From Candidatus Amesbacteria bacterium (lineage in GTDB: Bacteria > Patescibacteriota > Microgenomatia > CAZETR01 > Amesbacteraceae): a DNA stretch of 32,878 nt. The position numbers and the translations under genes are program-made. The stretch lies in assembly GCA_027371535.1 (NCBI GenBank), contig DAHXMV010000001.1, forward strand, positions 1-32,878, written 5' to 3'. Below, piece by piece: positions 1-8,234 of this stretch. Below the pieces are notes generated by a model. The model was not told the DNA's origin, did no database searches, and was given only the letters and a program-made list of their open reading frames with translations. Position 1 is the first letter of the stretch. The number at the start of each line of letters is the position of its first letter.

Positions 1-81
1 TCAAACACCACAGATGTATGTTAAAACCTATTTACAGAAAGGAGGTCAACCGTTCTCTATCTAGGTGGCCAGCACAGTTAA

Positions 82-110
82 TTGATAAATGAATATAATT
101 ATGATATACA
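82..110 (+). promoter_or_regulatory. Putative promoter of the 222-residue secreted protein gene
   Basis: A -35-like TTGATA (82-87) and a -10-like TATACA (105-110) are separated by 17 bases, and the start codon follows 12 bases later at 123. An overlapping TATAAT at 94-99 has no well-spaced -35. Bases 1-81 hold no gene that I can see. Confidence 0.4.
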
Positions 111-122
111 AGTGATAAGGAC

Positions 123-791
123 ATGAAAAATAAAAATCTGGTGTGGATTGGGGTGGTAATTTTACTTCTGATTATCGGATTATTCATTTTTATAGGTCCA
201 AAAAATCACACTCCGCAAACCGCAAGTCAAAACAGTCTATCCGGTCAAAATACCGGCACCAACAATAACAATCAGCAATTGAGATCACTCGGAGAACTTT
301 TGGCCATGAACGTACCCCAGCAGTGCAGTGTTCTTAACAAAAATACGGATTCCCAATCACAAGTAAAAATAGTGATGAACCAGGGAAAAGTGAGGGCAGA
401 TATCAATGCCACGGTGAACGGAAAAAATTTGGTCTCGCACATGATTGTCACTGGCGGGGTAGACTACTTCTGGGTGGAAGGCCAATCCCATGGTTTTAAA
501 ATGGCATATAACCCGGTTAATCAGACCGGAACTTCACCCGGCGGTCTGCAAACGTATAATAATATCAACACCGGTGGGAAAATGAATTACAATTGTTCGG
601 GATGGACACCGGATGATTCCGTGTTTACGCTGCCTGCAAATATGGATTTTTCGGATTTTTCCGGAGTGATTCCGGGCACCTCGGCGGCGGGCAGCCCAAG
701 CGGGCTGGCTCCGGCGGATAAGTGCGCAGTCTGTGCCAATCTTTCCGGCACGCAGAAAACACAGTGTCTGGCAGTTATGGGATGCAAGTAA
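123..791 (+). CDS. Membrane-anchored or secreted Cys-rich protein of unknown function
   Basis: The 222-residue product has a positively charged start and a hydrophobic segment at residues 6-25, so it is probably anchored in the membrane with the rest outside the cytoplasm. A Gln/Asn/Thr/Ser-rich linker (about 30-52) follows, then a folded domain with Cys68 and Cys158 in a Cys-Ser-Gly-Trp context. The last 25 residues carry four cysteines in the pattern C-x2-C-x10-C-x5-C (201, 204, 215, 221), fit for disulfides or a metal. Residues 60-180 loosely recall LolA/DUF4412-like envelope proteins, but I cannot assign a family. It lies just upstream of a two-component system and export genes, so an envelope role is plausible. 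A weak AAGG lies just before the ATG. Confidence 0.8.
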   Translation: MKNKNLVWIGVVILLLIIGLFIFIGPKNHTPQTASQNSLSGQNTGTNNNNQQLRSLGELLAMNVPQQCSVLNKNTDSQSQVKIVMNQGKVRADINATVNGKNLVSHMIVTGGVDYFWVEGQSHGFKMAYNPVNQTGTSPGGLQTYNNINTGGKMNYNCSGWTPDDSVFTLPANMDFSDFSGVIPGTSAAGSPSGLAPADKCAVCANLSGTQKTQCLAVMGCK

Positions 792-834
792 TCTCCGGTC
801 TTAGTTAAAATTCAGGAATTTCTCAGAAATCCGG

Positions 835-840
835 TATAAT
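835..840 (+). promoter_or_regulatory. -10 box of the response regulator/kinase operon
   Basis: A perfect TATAAT lies 11 bases before the ATG at 852. The -35 region is weak (TTCAGG near 811). The predicted transcript would have a leader of only a few bases. Confidence 0.5.
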
Positions 841-851
841 CTGGAATAACT

Positions 852-1532
852 ATGAAAGTTTTAGTAGTGGAAGACGAACACAAAATCGCCAATTCAATCA
901 AAAAAGGTCTGGAACAGGAAAATTACGTCGTAGATGCGGTATATGACGGGACTAGCGGGTATGATATGGCCAGCGGTGAAACCTATGATGTGATAATTCT
1001 GGATCTGATGCTTCCGGATATGGACGGAATTGAAGTCTGCAAGAAACTGAGAGAAAATTCCATCCACACGCCGATACTGATGCTGACTGCCAGGGGTCAA
1101 TTGGAAGACAGGGTGGAAGGCCTGAATTCGGGAGCAGATGATTATTTAGTAAAACCTTTTGCATTTACGGAACTTTTAGCCAGACTGAAAGCCCTGTCCA
1201 GAAGACCCAAGGATGCTTCCGGCCCGGTGTTGTCAGCCGGCGATTTAAGTTTAAATACACTGACTTATGAAGTGAAACGCGGCAATAAACAGATTGATTT
1301 ATCAAGAAAGGAATATACCCTGCTGGAATATTTATTAAGACACCAAAATACGATACTGACAAAAGACCAGATCATTAATAATATCTGGGATTATGATTCG
1401 AATATTCTGCCCAATACCGTAGAAGTATATATCGGATATCTGAGAAATAAAATTGATAAAACGTTTCCGGAAAAAAGACCGATGATTTCTACAGTCAGAG
1501 GATTCGGATATAAAATTGAAAGTGAGAAATAA
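852..1532 (+). CDS. OmpR/PhoB-family response regulator
   Basis: The 226-residue protein has an N-terminal receiver domain (1-120) with the expected residues: acidic Glu7/Asp8, phospho-acceptor Asp51 in LDLMLPD, Thr79 and Lys101 in VKPF. A winged-helix OmpR-type DNA-binding domain (about 128-222) ends in the typical VRGFGYK. The length is normal for the family. Its stop codon overlaps the ATG of the histidine kinase by one base, so the two are translationally coupled and form a two-component pair. The downstream MacAB-like exporter and its accessory genes on the same strand are likely targets, but this is inference from position. Confidence 0.95.
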   Translation: MKVLVVEDEHKIANSIKKGLEQENYVVDAVYDGTSGYDMASGETYDVIILDLMLPDMDGIEVCKKLRENSIHTPILMLTARGQLEDRVEGLNSGADDYLVKPFAFTELLARLKALSRRPKDASGPVLSAGDLSLNTLTYEVKRGNKQIDLSRKEYTLLEYLLRHQNTILTKDQIINNIWDYDSNILPNTVEVYIGYLRNKIDKTFPEKRPMISTVRGFGYKIESEK

Positions 1533-2563
1533 TGTTTACCAAAGCTAGACTGACGCTCACCGGATGGTATGTGCTGATAATCATGGCTATTAGTATTTTT
1601 TTCAGTATAGCGGAATACCGCAGTTCATCTGCAGAACTGGAAAGGTCTTTTCGGAGACAGGTCTTCAGAAATACCCCTTTCATTACACCTCCCGTCCTCC
1701 CCGATTTCGAAAGTTCGCTGGTACAGGAAGCGGAACGGAGAATTGCCCTGGAACTTTTGCTAATTAACCTGATTATTCTGGCCGGTTCATCTTTTGCGGC
1801 ATATTTTCTGGCCGGGAAGACCTTAAAACCCATTGAAATCATGGTAGATGAACAAAAAAGATTCGTAGCCGACGCTTCACATGAGCTGCGGACACCATTA
1901 ACGGCGATGAAAACGGAAATTGAAGTTACCTTAAGGGATAAAAAGTTAGATATTAAACAAGCACGGGAACAGCTGAACAGCAATCTGGAAGAAGTTAATA
2001 AAATGCAATCATTATCAAACTACCTGTTATCCCTGTCCAAATACCAGGACAGTAAAAGTCATTTCGAATTTACAGATACCCCGATACTGGAGATTATTAA
2101 TGACGTTGCGGAAAAAACCAGGATTGTAGCTGATAAAAAACATATAGGCATTATAGTTGAAGGTGAAAACGTAACCGCCCAGATAAACCCGGTGAGTATA
2201 ACCGAGCTGGTAAACATTCTTCTGGATAATGCTGTCAAATACAGCCACAATGACGGTAAAATAATCGTTAAATTACGACAGGAAAACCATCTGGCGGTAA
2301 TTTCTGTACAGGATTTCGGAATGGGGATTAAAGCCAGCGATCTGCCATATATTTTCAACCGTTTTTACCGGGCCGACTCGTCACGTAATAAATCACACAT
2401 AGACGGTTACGGTTTGGGCTTAGCGATAGCCAAAAGCATCACTAATTTGCATAATGGAGAAATACAGGCCGAAAGTGTGGTGGATACCGGTTCGATATTT
2501 ACAGTCAAACTACCCCTGAAAATGAATAGGGTAAATTTAAGAAAGATCTCAGCAATTTCTTAG
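1532..2563 (+). CDS. Membrane sensor histidine kinase
   Basis: This 343-residue kinase has two membrane segments (about 12-27 and 73-94) around a short extracytoplasmic loop of some 45 residues, so its sensing domain is minimal. The H-box SHELRTPL holds the phospho-accepting His117. The ATPase domain shows the N-box LLDNAVKYS (Asn233), G1 box DFGMGI (261-266), an F-box near 275-279 and G2 box GYGLGLA (292-298). It should phosphorylate the coupled regulator just upstream. The small loop suggests that it senses the membrane or a partner protein, possibly the adjacent exporter, as in BceS/MacS-like systems. That analogy is inference. Confidence 0.95.
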   Translation: MFTKARLTLTGWYVLIIMAISIFFSIAEYRSSSAELERSFRRQVFRNTPFITPPVLPDFESSLVQEAERRIALELLLINLIILAGSSFAAYFLAGKTLKPIEIMVDEQKRFVADASHELRTPLTAMKTEIEVTLRDKKLDIKQAREQLNSNLEEVNKMQSLSNYLLSLSKYQDSKSHFEFTDTPILEIINDVAEKTRIVADKKHIGIIVEGENVTAQINPVSITELVNILLDNAVKYSHNDGKIIVKLRQENHLAVISVQDFGMGIKASDLPYIFNRFYRADSSRNKSHIDGYGLGLAIAKSITNLHNGEIQAESVVDTGSIFTVKLPLKMNRVNLRKISAIS

Positions 2564-2586
2564 TATACAAGCTTATATTAAAAACA

Positions 2587-3870
2587 ATGAAAAATAAATC
2601 CGGTATCATGGCCAAAATAATTAAACACAAAAAGTTGTTTCTGGTAACAGCGATTGTAGTAGCTCTGGTTATAGGTTGGAATCTTTCACACCAAAAATCA
2701 AATGCCATATCTTATACAACCGATACGGCTACAAAAGGCACGTTGATTACAAGCGTTTCCGCCTCAGGAAATATCACCTCGGGCAACCGTCTCTCTATCA
2801 CTACTGCGGCCACGGGGACAGTCACCGATGTTTACGTTAAAAACGGGGACAAAGTCACTACCGGACAAAAAATTGCCCAAATCACGCTGGACCAGGATTC
2901 GCTTCAAAACCAGGCTTCGGCACTGGCAAGTTATCTGTCGGCTAAAAACCAATTGTTTTCCGCCCAAACTAATCTGTATTCCCTGCAAAATTCTGAATTT
3001 TTGGCCAATCAGAAATTTATCAACGATGCGATTGCCAGAAACCTGGACACAACGGATCCGACTTATATAGAAGAAAATGCCCTGTGGCTTCAAGCCGAAG
3101 CAAATTACAAGAATCAAACCAATGTCATTAGCCAAGCCCAGGCATCCCTGACCAGTGCCTGGCTGAATTATCAGAAGCTGTCTTCGACAATACTTTCCCC
3201 TTCAGACGGGACAGTGAGCGACCTGTCCCTTGCTCCCGGTTTACCTTTGGTTAATCAGAATTCTTCTTCGTCAAATTCCAACGCCAATACTTCACAAGCC
3301 GTGGGAACAATTACCCTGCCTAACGGACGGTTGGAAGCAGTAGTGGATGTGTCGGAAATCGATTCCCCCAATGTCCAACCCGGCCAAAAAGTAACTCTTA
3401 CCCTGGATGCGTATCCCAGCAAAACTTTTACCGGAAAGGTGCTTTTAATCAATACCAACGGCGAGGTAAGTTCCGGGGTGACCACATATCCGGCGACCAT
3501 CCTACTGGATACTGACGCAGGCAATATTTATCCGAATATGGCCGTAACGGCAAATATTATAACCAGTGTCAAAGATAATGTTATTTTAGTTCCGTCGGCA
3601 GCGTTGGTAACAACCAACGGCCAAACGCAGGTCAGGGAATTGGTAAACGGCCGGGAATTACTGGTAAACGTGACTCTCGGGGGATCAAACGATACCCAAA
3701 CAGAAGTTGACTCGGGAGTTAAAGAAGGAGATACAGTCATTACCGGGACTTCATCTCCATCCACAAGTTCAGGTTCCGGTGGTTCAGCATCACCTTTTTC
3801 CAGGATCGGCGGAAGAAGCGGGGGGGGGTTTGGCGGAGGAGCGGTCAGAGTCATCGGCCGCGGGGGGTAA
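2587..3870 (+). CDS. HlyD/MacA-like membrane fusion (periplasmic adaptor) protein
   Basis: The 427-residue protein starts with a membrane anchor (residues 16-34). Two half-lipoyl (barrel-sandwich) pieces at about 70-100 and 201-222 flank a helical hairpin rich in Gln and Ala (about 102-200). Beta-barrel and membrane-proximal domains follow. This is the RND/MacA adaptor layout, and the next two genes supply the ATPase and permease. The C-terminus is unusual: Ser/Gly-rich (from about 390), ending in a Gly/Arg tail partly encoded by a run of nine G (3820-3828). The ATG of the ATPase follows the stop by two bases. In a cell with a single membrane it would act outside the membrane as a cofactor of the transporter. 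Confidence 0.9.
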   Translation: MKNKSGIMAKIIKHKKLFLVTAIVVALVIGWNLSHQKSNAISYTTDTATKGTLITSVSASGNITSGNRLSITTAATGTVTDVYVKNGDKVTTGQKIAQITLDQDSLQNQASALASYLSAKNQLFSAQTNLYSLQNSEFLANQKFINDAIARNLDTTDPTYIEENALWLQAEANYKNQTNVISQAQASLTSAWLNYQKLSSTILSPSDGTVSDLSLAPGLPLVNQNSSSSNSNANTSQAVGTITLPNGRLEAVVDVSEIDSPNVQPGQKVTLTLDAYPSKTFTGKVLLINTNGEVSSGVTTYPATILLDTDAGNIYPNMAVTANIITSVKDNVILVPSAALVTTNGQTQVRELVNGRELLVNVTLGGSNDTQTEVDSGVKEGDTVITGTSSPSTSSGSGGSASPFSRIGGRSGGGFGGGAVRVIGRGG

Positions 3871-3872
3871 AT

Positions 3873-4598
3873 ATGAAAAGCCGACCAATTATTGAAACCA
3901 GCCACCTGTCGAAAATATATAAAAATGATTCAGTAGAGACTGTGGCATTAGTCGATGTAACTTTTGGTATCAATGAAGGAGAATTTGTGGCAATAATGGG
4001 ACCATCAGGATCTGGTAAATCGACATTGATGCATATTCTGGGGGCCCTGGATCTGCCAACCTCCGGCACATATATTTTGGACGGGGAAAACGTAGAAAAA
4101 CTGACAGATGACGAACTGGCAGACATCAGAAACCGGAAAATCGGTTTCGTGTTTCAGGCTTATAATCTGCTGCCGAGAACCAGCGCCCTGAAAAATGTGA
4201 TGTTACCTATGGCCTACGCCGGTGTACCCAAGGAAGAAAGGCGGGATAAAGCTGATAAATTTCTGAAAATGGTAGGCCTAGGAGACAGAATTAACCATAC
4301 CTCGAACCAACTATCAGGAGGCCAGCAGCAAAGGGTGGCAATAGCCAGAGCATTGAGCCTGAATCCGGCCATACTCCTGGCAGACGAACCAACCGGAAAT
4401 ATTGCCACGACCCAGGCTGAGGAAATAATGGCGATATTCCAGCAATTAAACGACCAGGGCCATACCATTGTAATGATTACGCATGAGCCGGACATTGCTG
4501 AGCACGCAAAACGGATCATCCATATCAGGGACGGAAAAATCGTCAAAGACAGTGACGGACATAAGCAAAAATTAGTGAGCCACAAATCAACCAGTTAA
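3873..4598 (+). CDS. ABC transporter ATP-binding protein, MacB/LolD type
   Basis: The 241-residue ATPase shows Walker A GPSGSGKST (43-51), Q-loop Gln95, signature LSGGQ (147-151), Walker B ILLADEP (167-173, catalytic Glu172) and switch His204. It belongs to the MacB/LolD/FtsE-like group that pairs with FtsX-type permeases, and the permease is the next gene, seven bases on. One oddity is the D-loop: the usual GNLD after the Walker B motif reads GNIATT, so the D-loop Asp is replaced by Ala178. Function in peptide, lipid or antibiotic export is inferred from the family, and no substrate can be read from the sequence. Confidence 0.94.
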   Translation: MKSRPIIETSHLSKIYKNDSVETVALVDVTFGINEGEFVAIMGPSGSGKSTLMHILGALDLPTSGTYILDGENVEKLTDDELADIRNRKIGFVFQAYNLLPRTSALKNVMLPMAYAGVPKEERRDKADKFLKMVGLGDRINHTSNQLSGGQQQRVAIARALSLNPAILLADEPTGNIATTQAEEIMAIFQQLNDQGHTIVMITHEPDIAEHAKRIIHIRDGKIVKDSDGHKQKLVSHKSTS

Positions 4599-4604
4599 AA
4601 ATCT

Positions 4605-5828
4605 ATGGAACCGACAGAATTAATCAGCGAAGCATTAGGAACCCTGACCGTCAATAAAATGCGAACGGGCCTGGCCATACTCGGCATTGTCATCGGCATT
4701 GGCAGCGTGATAGCTCTGGTATCCCTGGGACAGGCAACCCAGCAGACTATTTCATCCCAAATAGAATCCCTGGGAGCGAATCTGTTAACCGTCGAGCCCG
4801 GAGCCCAACGTTCCGGAGCAGTTAGAGGAGCTTTCGGCGGGGGAACCACACTGACACTGGACGATGCCAACGCCATTTCCACATCACCCCAGGTGACCAC
4901 TGTTCAGAATGTTTCCCCGGAAGTCCAGAGGCGGGCCCAGGTGACCACCGGCAGCAACAATACCAATACGGAAATTGTAGGGGCAACCCCGGCATATCTG
5001 ATCGTTCATAAAATTACCCTGTCCTCGGGAAGTTTTATATCGCAAAGAGACGTGAAAGGCATAACCAAGGTAGCCGTAATTGGTCCGCAAGTGGTTTCGG
5101 ATTTATTCGGCGAAGGAACTGATCCAGTTGGCCAGGATATCCGAATAAACGGTAAAACCTTTACCATCATCGGGGTGACGGTTTCCAAAGGCGGAACAGG
5201 CTTTCTGAACCGCGATGACATTGTCTATATACCCCTGACTACAGCTATGAAAGAGATCTTTGGTATCAACTATCTGAATTCAATTGCCCTGGAAGCTAAA
5301 AGCCCCGATGTGATGACCCAAGCCCAAAATCAAGTCGGCTATCTGTTATTGGCCCGCCATAAACTGGGAGATCCCACGCAAGCCGATTTTTCAATATTTT
5401 CCCAGCAGGATATTCTAAATACCGCATCGGCTACTACGGGGACTTTTACTACACTGCTGTCCGGGATAGCAGCGATCTCCCTACTGGTAGGAGGTATCGG
5501 AATCATGAACATCATGCTGGTGACGGTAACTGAAAGGACCAGGGAAATCGGACTGAGGAAGGCTCTGGGAGCAAAAAAGCAAACCATTACCCTGCAGTTT
5601 CTGACGGAATCGATAATTCTGACTTTTTCAGGGGGAGTGATCGGAGTAGGGGTAGGAATTATTGCTTCCTATATAATTTCAAATCTGATCAGTTCACCTT
5701 TTGCAGTCTCTCTGTCTTCTATAGCCCTGGCTTTTATAGTTTCTGCCGGAATCGGCATCCTTTTCGGCTGGTATCCGGCCAAGCGGGCAGCTAATTTACA
5801 GCCTATTGAAGCCCTCAGATACGAATAA
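4605..5828 (+). CDS. MacB-like ABC transporter permease (FtsX domain)
   Basis: The 407-residue permease has the MacB layout. One membrane helix lies near the N-terminus (about 20-42) after a short amphipathic start, then a large extracytoplasmic MacB_PCD-like domain (about 43-280). Three C-terminal helices form the FtsX domain, which contains the conserved TERTREIGLRKALGA stretch just after the second helix. It works with the preceding ATPase and the adaptor protein. MacB proteins often fuse the ATPase and permease in one chain; here they are separate, as in Gram-positive and CPR homologs. Confidence 0.93.
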   Translation: MEPTELISEALGTLTVNKMRTGLAILGIVIGIGSVIALVSLGQATQQTISSQIESLGANLLTVEPGAQRSGAVRGAFGGGTTLTLDDANAISTSPQVTTVQNVSPEVQRRAQVTTGSNNTNTEIVGATPAYLIVHKITLSSGSFISQRDVKGITKVAVIGPQVVSDLFGEGTDPVGQDIRINGKTFTIIGVTVSKGGTGFLNRDDIVYIPLTTAMKEIFGINYLNSIALEAKSPDVMTQAQNQVGYLLLARHKLGDPTQADFSIFSQQDILNTASATTGTFTTLLSGIAAISLLVGGIGIMNIMLVTVTERTREIGLRKALGAKKQTITLQFLTESIILTFSGGVIGVGVGIIASYIISNLISSPFAVSLSSIALAFIVSAGIGILFGWYPAKRAANLQPIEALRYE

Positions 5829-5834
5829 AATATC

Positions 5835-5874
5835 ATAAGTTAAAAGTTACAAATTACAAATCAAAATAACTTAT
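5835..5874 (+). repeat. Inverted repeat between permease and DUF5666 genes
   Basis: ATAAGTTA (5835-5842) and TAACTTAT (5867-5874) are perfect 8-base complements around a 24-base A-rich spacer. There is no T run, so it is not a classical terminator. It could form an mRNA hairpin just ahead of the ribosome binding site of the next gene, or be a protein-binding site. Confidence 0.4.
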
Positions 5875-5891
5875 AAAGGGGGTGAAAATTA

Positions 5892-6302
5892 ATGAAAAAT
5901 CCAATAGTAATAGGACTTATAGCACTGATTGTCGGAACCGGCGGAGGTTTTTACTCCGGAATGAAATTCCAGCAAAGTAAGACCCCCACTTTTGCCAGAA
6001 GAGGAAATTTTACCGGCAGACAGGGCGGCAGCAGAAACGGTTTTATACCTATTAACGGACAAATAATTTCCGCTGATAGCAATTCGATTACCGTATCCAT
6101 GCAGGACGGTTCACAAAAAAATGTATTTGTGACTTCAACAACCCAGATTAATAAGGCCTCTGCGGGAACTATGGCGGATCTGACAACCGGGCAGCGCGTA
6201 GCGGTATTCGGAATCACTAATCCCGACGGCAGCATAACAGCCCAGAATATTCAGATAAGGCCGGTACAAAGACCTTTTGGTACACCGAACCAGGGACCGT
6301 AG
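5892..6302 (+). CDS. Membrane-anchored DUF5666-domain protein
   Basis: The 136-residue protein has an N-terminal membrane segment (about 3-22), a basic Gly-rich linker (32-48) and a small beta-rich domain (50-128). That domain matches the DUF5666 pattern of G-x-I-x5-SITV, DGS, T-x-I, DLTTGQRVAVFG and DGSITAQNIQI. Such OB-like domains are found outside the cytoplasm, and their function is not known. A near-perfect ribosome binding site, AAAGGGGGTG (5875-5884), lies seven bases before the ATG. This is notable because most genes in the window have none. It is the last gene of the export block and precedes the terminator. Confidence 0.8.
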   Translation: MKNPIVIGLIALIVGTGGGFYSGMKFQQSKTPTFARRGNFTGRQGGSRNGFIPINGQIISADSNSITVSMQDGSQKNVFVTSTTQINKASAGTMADLTTGQRVAVFGITNPDGSITAQNIQIRPVQRPFGTPNQGP

Positions 6303-6321
6303 CCAGAAAAGGCGTAAAAAC

Positions 6322-6352
6322 AAAAAAGAGGACCGCCAAAAGCGGTCCTTTT
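6322..6352. terminator. Intrinsic terminator, probably bidirectional
   Basis: An 8-bp GC-rich stem AGGACCGC (6329-6336) / GCGGTCCT (6342-6349) with a five-base loop is preceded by AAAAAAG and followed by TTTT. It can therefore end transcription of the plus-strand export operon and, read on the other strand, of the minus-strand operon that ends at 6366. Confidence 0.85.
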
Positions 6353-6365
6353 CAGATACAAATTA

Positions 6366-6527
6366 TCAGTGCAGCATGCCGGACCACTGGATCATCTTGA
6401 CCGTCAATGCCAATAAACAAACCAACACGGCCAGTATGGCCAACGTTACATTAGGCCTTTGGGACAAAGGCGCCAAATGTTTTGGCAGAGCCCGGACTTT
6501 TTTAGGAGCAACTTTTTTAACAGCCAT
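6366..6527 (-). CDS. Small single-pass membrane protein (53 residues)
   Basis: An ATG at 6527 opens a 53-codon frame ending in TGA at 6366. The product starts with a Lys-rich basic stretch (MAVKKVAPKKVRALPKH), followed by one hydrophobic helix (about residues 27-44) and a short tail ending WSGMLH. A basic N-terminus with one helix is typical of small inner-membrane proteins such as SecE. Its length and position would suit SecE, but I see no decisive SecE motif. It lies 35 bases downstream of the glycosyltransferase gene and just ahead of the terminator, so it would be the last gene of that operon. No clear ribosome binding site is seen. Confidence 0.6.
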   Translation of the reverse strand: MAVKKVAPKKVRALPKHLAPLSQRPNVTLAILAVLVCLLALTVKMIQWSGMLH

Positions 6528-6562
6528 ATCTGTATTTAGCGTAAACTTTTACCGGACGGTTG

Positions 6563-8227
6563 TCAAGGAGTTTTGGATAAGGATTTGAAAGCCACAAATG
6601 AATTCGTGTCATCGGGGTTTTTAATGGTGAAAAGCGGACTGACGGAACCAATATCCGGCTGATCCGCGGATGAAATCACCAAATTATGCCCTTTCAGGCT
6701 GATTCTGCTCCAGTCCCGGGTTCCGGGATACAGGATATCAATGTTACCGAAACGATATCCGGAAATACCCGGAGATAAGTCTTCCGAAGGCAGGGGGAAT
6801 GATTTCTGAAATACTGCCGGAGGGAATCGGCTGACAAATAAATACGCCATTAAGGCATTTTCATTATGTGCATCCAATATTACCCGGTCATAATTAACAG
6901 ACTGTTTTAAAGCTAATCGGACGGCCGGAATAAAACCGGTATTAAAGTGACTGCTGCTGTTTACCCTATAAATGGTAAAAAAATAATATCCGGTCAGACA
7001 AACAGACAACATATAAATTGTAAAATATATCAGCCGTACAGATTTTTTACGCAGCAGGAAAGCGATCCCCAGGGAAATGATAAAAACCAGGACCGGAAAC
7101 ATGAATAATAAACGCGGGCCATGGGTGCCGCCGTCGCGGGTAAACACCGATGGTAAGGGGGAAACCAAAAGCCAGAAAAGTAATAATCTTGATTTATGAT
7201 TCATAAAGTAAGATCTAAAAACATAAAATAAACCCAGGATAAAAGGCAAAAGTTCCACCAGATAAAATTGACCGGTATTGGGCTCGTTCAGATTATGACG
7301 CAGTTCCGGATCCCCTTTTAAAAACAAAAAAGTCGTCGATAAAGCCCGGGAATAATTGCCGATCAAAACAGTTCCCCAGGAAGAAATTTTATTAAAGACA
7401 ATCTTTTCGATCAGAGTCGGCTGCATACCCACCTGACGGGTCTTACCCGAACCCAGGGCGGCTTCCAGACGCTGGTAATTAACCTCAGATTGAGTGGTCG
7501 GGTCGGTAAAAACCGACAACTCCCCCACTCGCAGGCCGATATGGCCGAAGACAGTTTCATAAACCACGGGCAGACAAATTAAAATAAATAGAATTACCGG
7601 TAAGATAAAATTTCTAACTTCTAATTTCAAATTTCTAAACCGGTGCCAATGAATAAGAATTAAAACTAAAATGAATATCGGTAAAAAGACTTTGGCCGTA
7701 CCGTAAGACCAGAGGGTAAGGCCAAAACCAAGAGATGCCAGCCACAGATAACGGCCATTTTTTATAAATTCCAAAAATCCTATCAACCCCAAAAGCAGGA
7801 AAGGAACTACCAAGGTGGATTCGGCTGCAATCCGCCCCTGAATTAAAAGCCACGGGGCAAAAGCTGCCACCATAACCGAAACCCAGGAATATTTACCCAA
7901 ATGCAGCCAGTGATATGCCAGGTAGAAAAAGAAGAAGAGAGAGATAACGGAAAAAACAGCCGCGGTAATTCTGACGCTCATTACGGTCATGCCTAAAAGG
8001 CTGATCCAGGGAACAGTCAGATACATATACAACCCCGACCGGTAATCGGCAAAAGAATGCAGGTGGGCGGGAAACGGATCACCAAAATAGTCCCGGCCGG
8101 TATGCAACAGGGAATATGACTGATATCCGGTATCCAATTCATCCCAATATAAACCCGAAGGCTGAGAACCAATCTGCCAAAAACGAAAAACTGCGGCCAA
8201 AAAGGCGAAAATAATAAATATTTTCAT
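6563..8227 (-). CDS. GT-C fold membrane glycosyltransferase (PMT/ArnT-like)
   Basis: The 554-residue protein has about a dozen hydrophobic helices. After the first helix comes the motif LYWDELDTGYQ (residues 26-36) with acidic Asp29 and Glu30. This matches the catalytic first-loop Asp/Glu of GT-C enzymes that transfer sugars from polyprenyl-phosphate donors (PMT, ArnT and related families). The C-terminal part (about 430-554) is soluble and would sit outside the membrane. The expected role is glycosylation of surface proteins or lipids; the sugar and acceptor cannot be told. It starts seven bases after the rplS stop, so a surface-sugar gene rides in a translation/replication operon. Confidence 0.85.
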   Translation of the reverse strand: MKIFIIFAFLAAVFRFWQIGSQPSGLYWDELDTGYQSYSLLHTGRDYFGDPFPAHLHSFADYRSGLYMYLTVPWISLLGMTVMSVRITAAVFSVISLFFFFYLAYHWLHLGKYSWVSVMVAAFAPWLLIQGRIAAESTLVVPFLLLGLIGFLEFIKNGRYLWLASLGFGLTLWSYGTAKVFLPIFILVLILIHWHRFRNLKLEVRNFILPVILFILICLPVVYETVFGHIGLRVGELSVFTDPTTQSEVNYQRLEAALGSGKTRQVGMQPTLIEKIVFNKISSWGTVLIGNYSRALSTTFLFLKGDPELRHNLNEPNTGQFYLVELLPFILGLFYVFRSYFMNHKSRLLLFWLLVSPLPSVFTRDGGTHGPRLLFMFPVLVFIISLGIAFLLRKKSVRLIYFTIYMLSVCLTGYYFFTIYRVNSSSHFNTGFIPAVRLALKQSVNYDRVILDAHNENALMAYLFVSRFPPAVFQKSFPLPSEDLSPGISGYRFGNIDILYPGTRDWSRISLKGHNLVISSADQPDIGSVSPLFTIKNPDDTNSFVAFKSLSKTP

Positions 8228-8234
8228 GGAGCAC

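Noticed and set aside
1-70. Minus strand resembles the 16S rRNA 3' end (GAGAAC ... ACCTCCTTTCTG)
   Set aside because: Only about a dozen bases match. The sequence just upstream on that strand is AT-rich and unlike 16S helix 45, so chance or a short anti-SD-like motif is more likely.
61-70. Possible third, degenerate copy of the 23-bp repeat (GGCCACCT on the minus strand)
   Set aside because: Only 8 contiguous bases match and the palindrome arm is missing.
1495-1983. 162-codon minus-strand frame opposite the histidine kinase
   Set aside because: It is antisense to clear kinase motifs and has low-complexity Ser/Leu composition.
6277-6588. Plus-strand frame of 103 codons across the terminator
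   Set aside because: It runs through the hairpin terminator and opposite the 53-residue membrane gene. Its product has no domain or membrane pattern.
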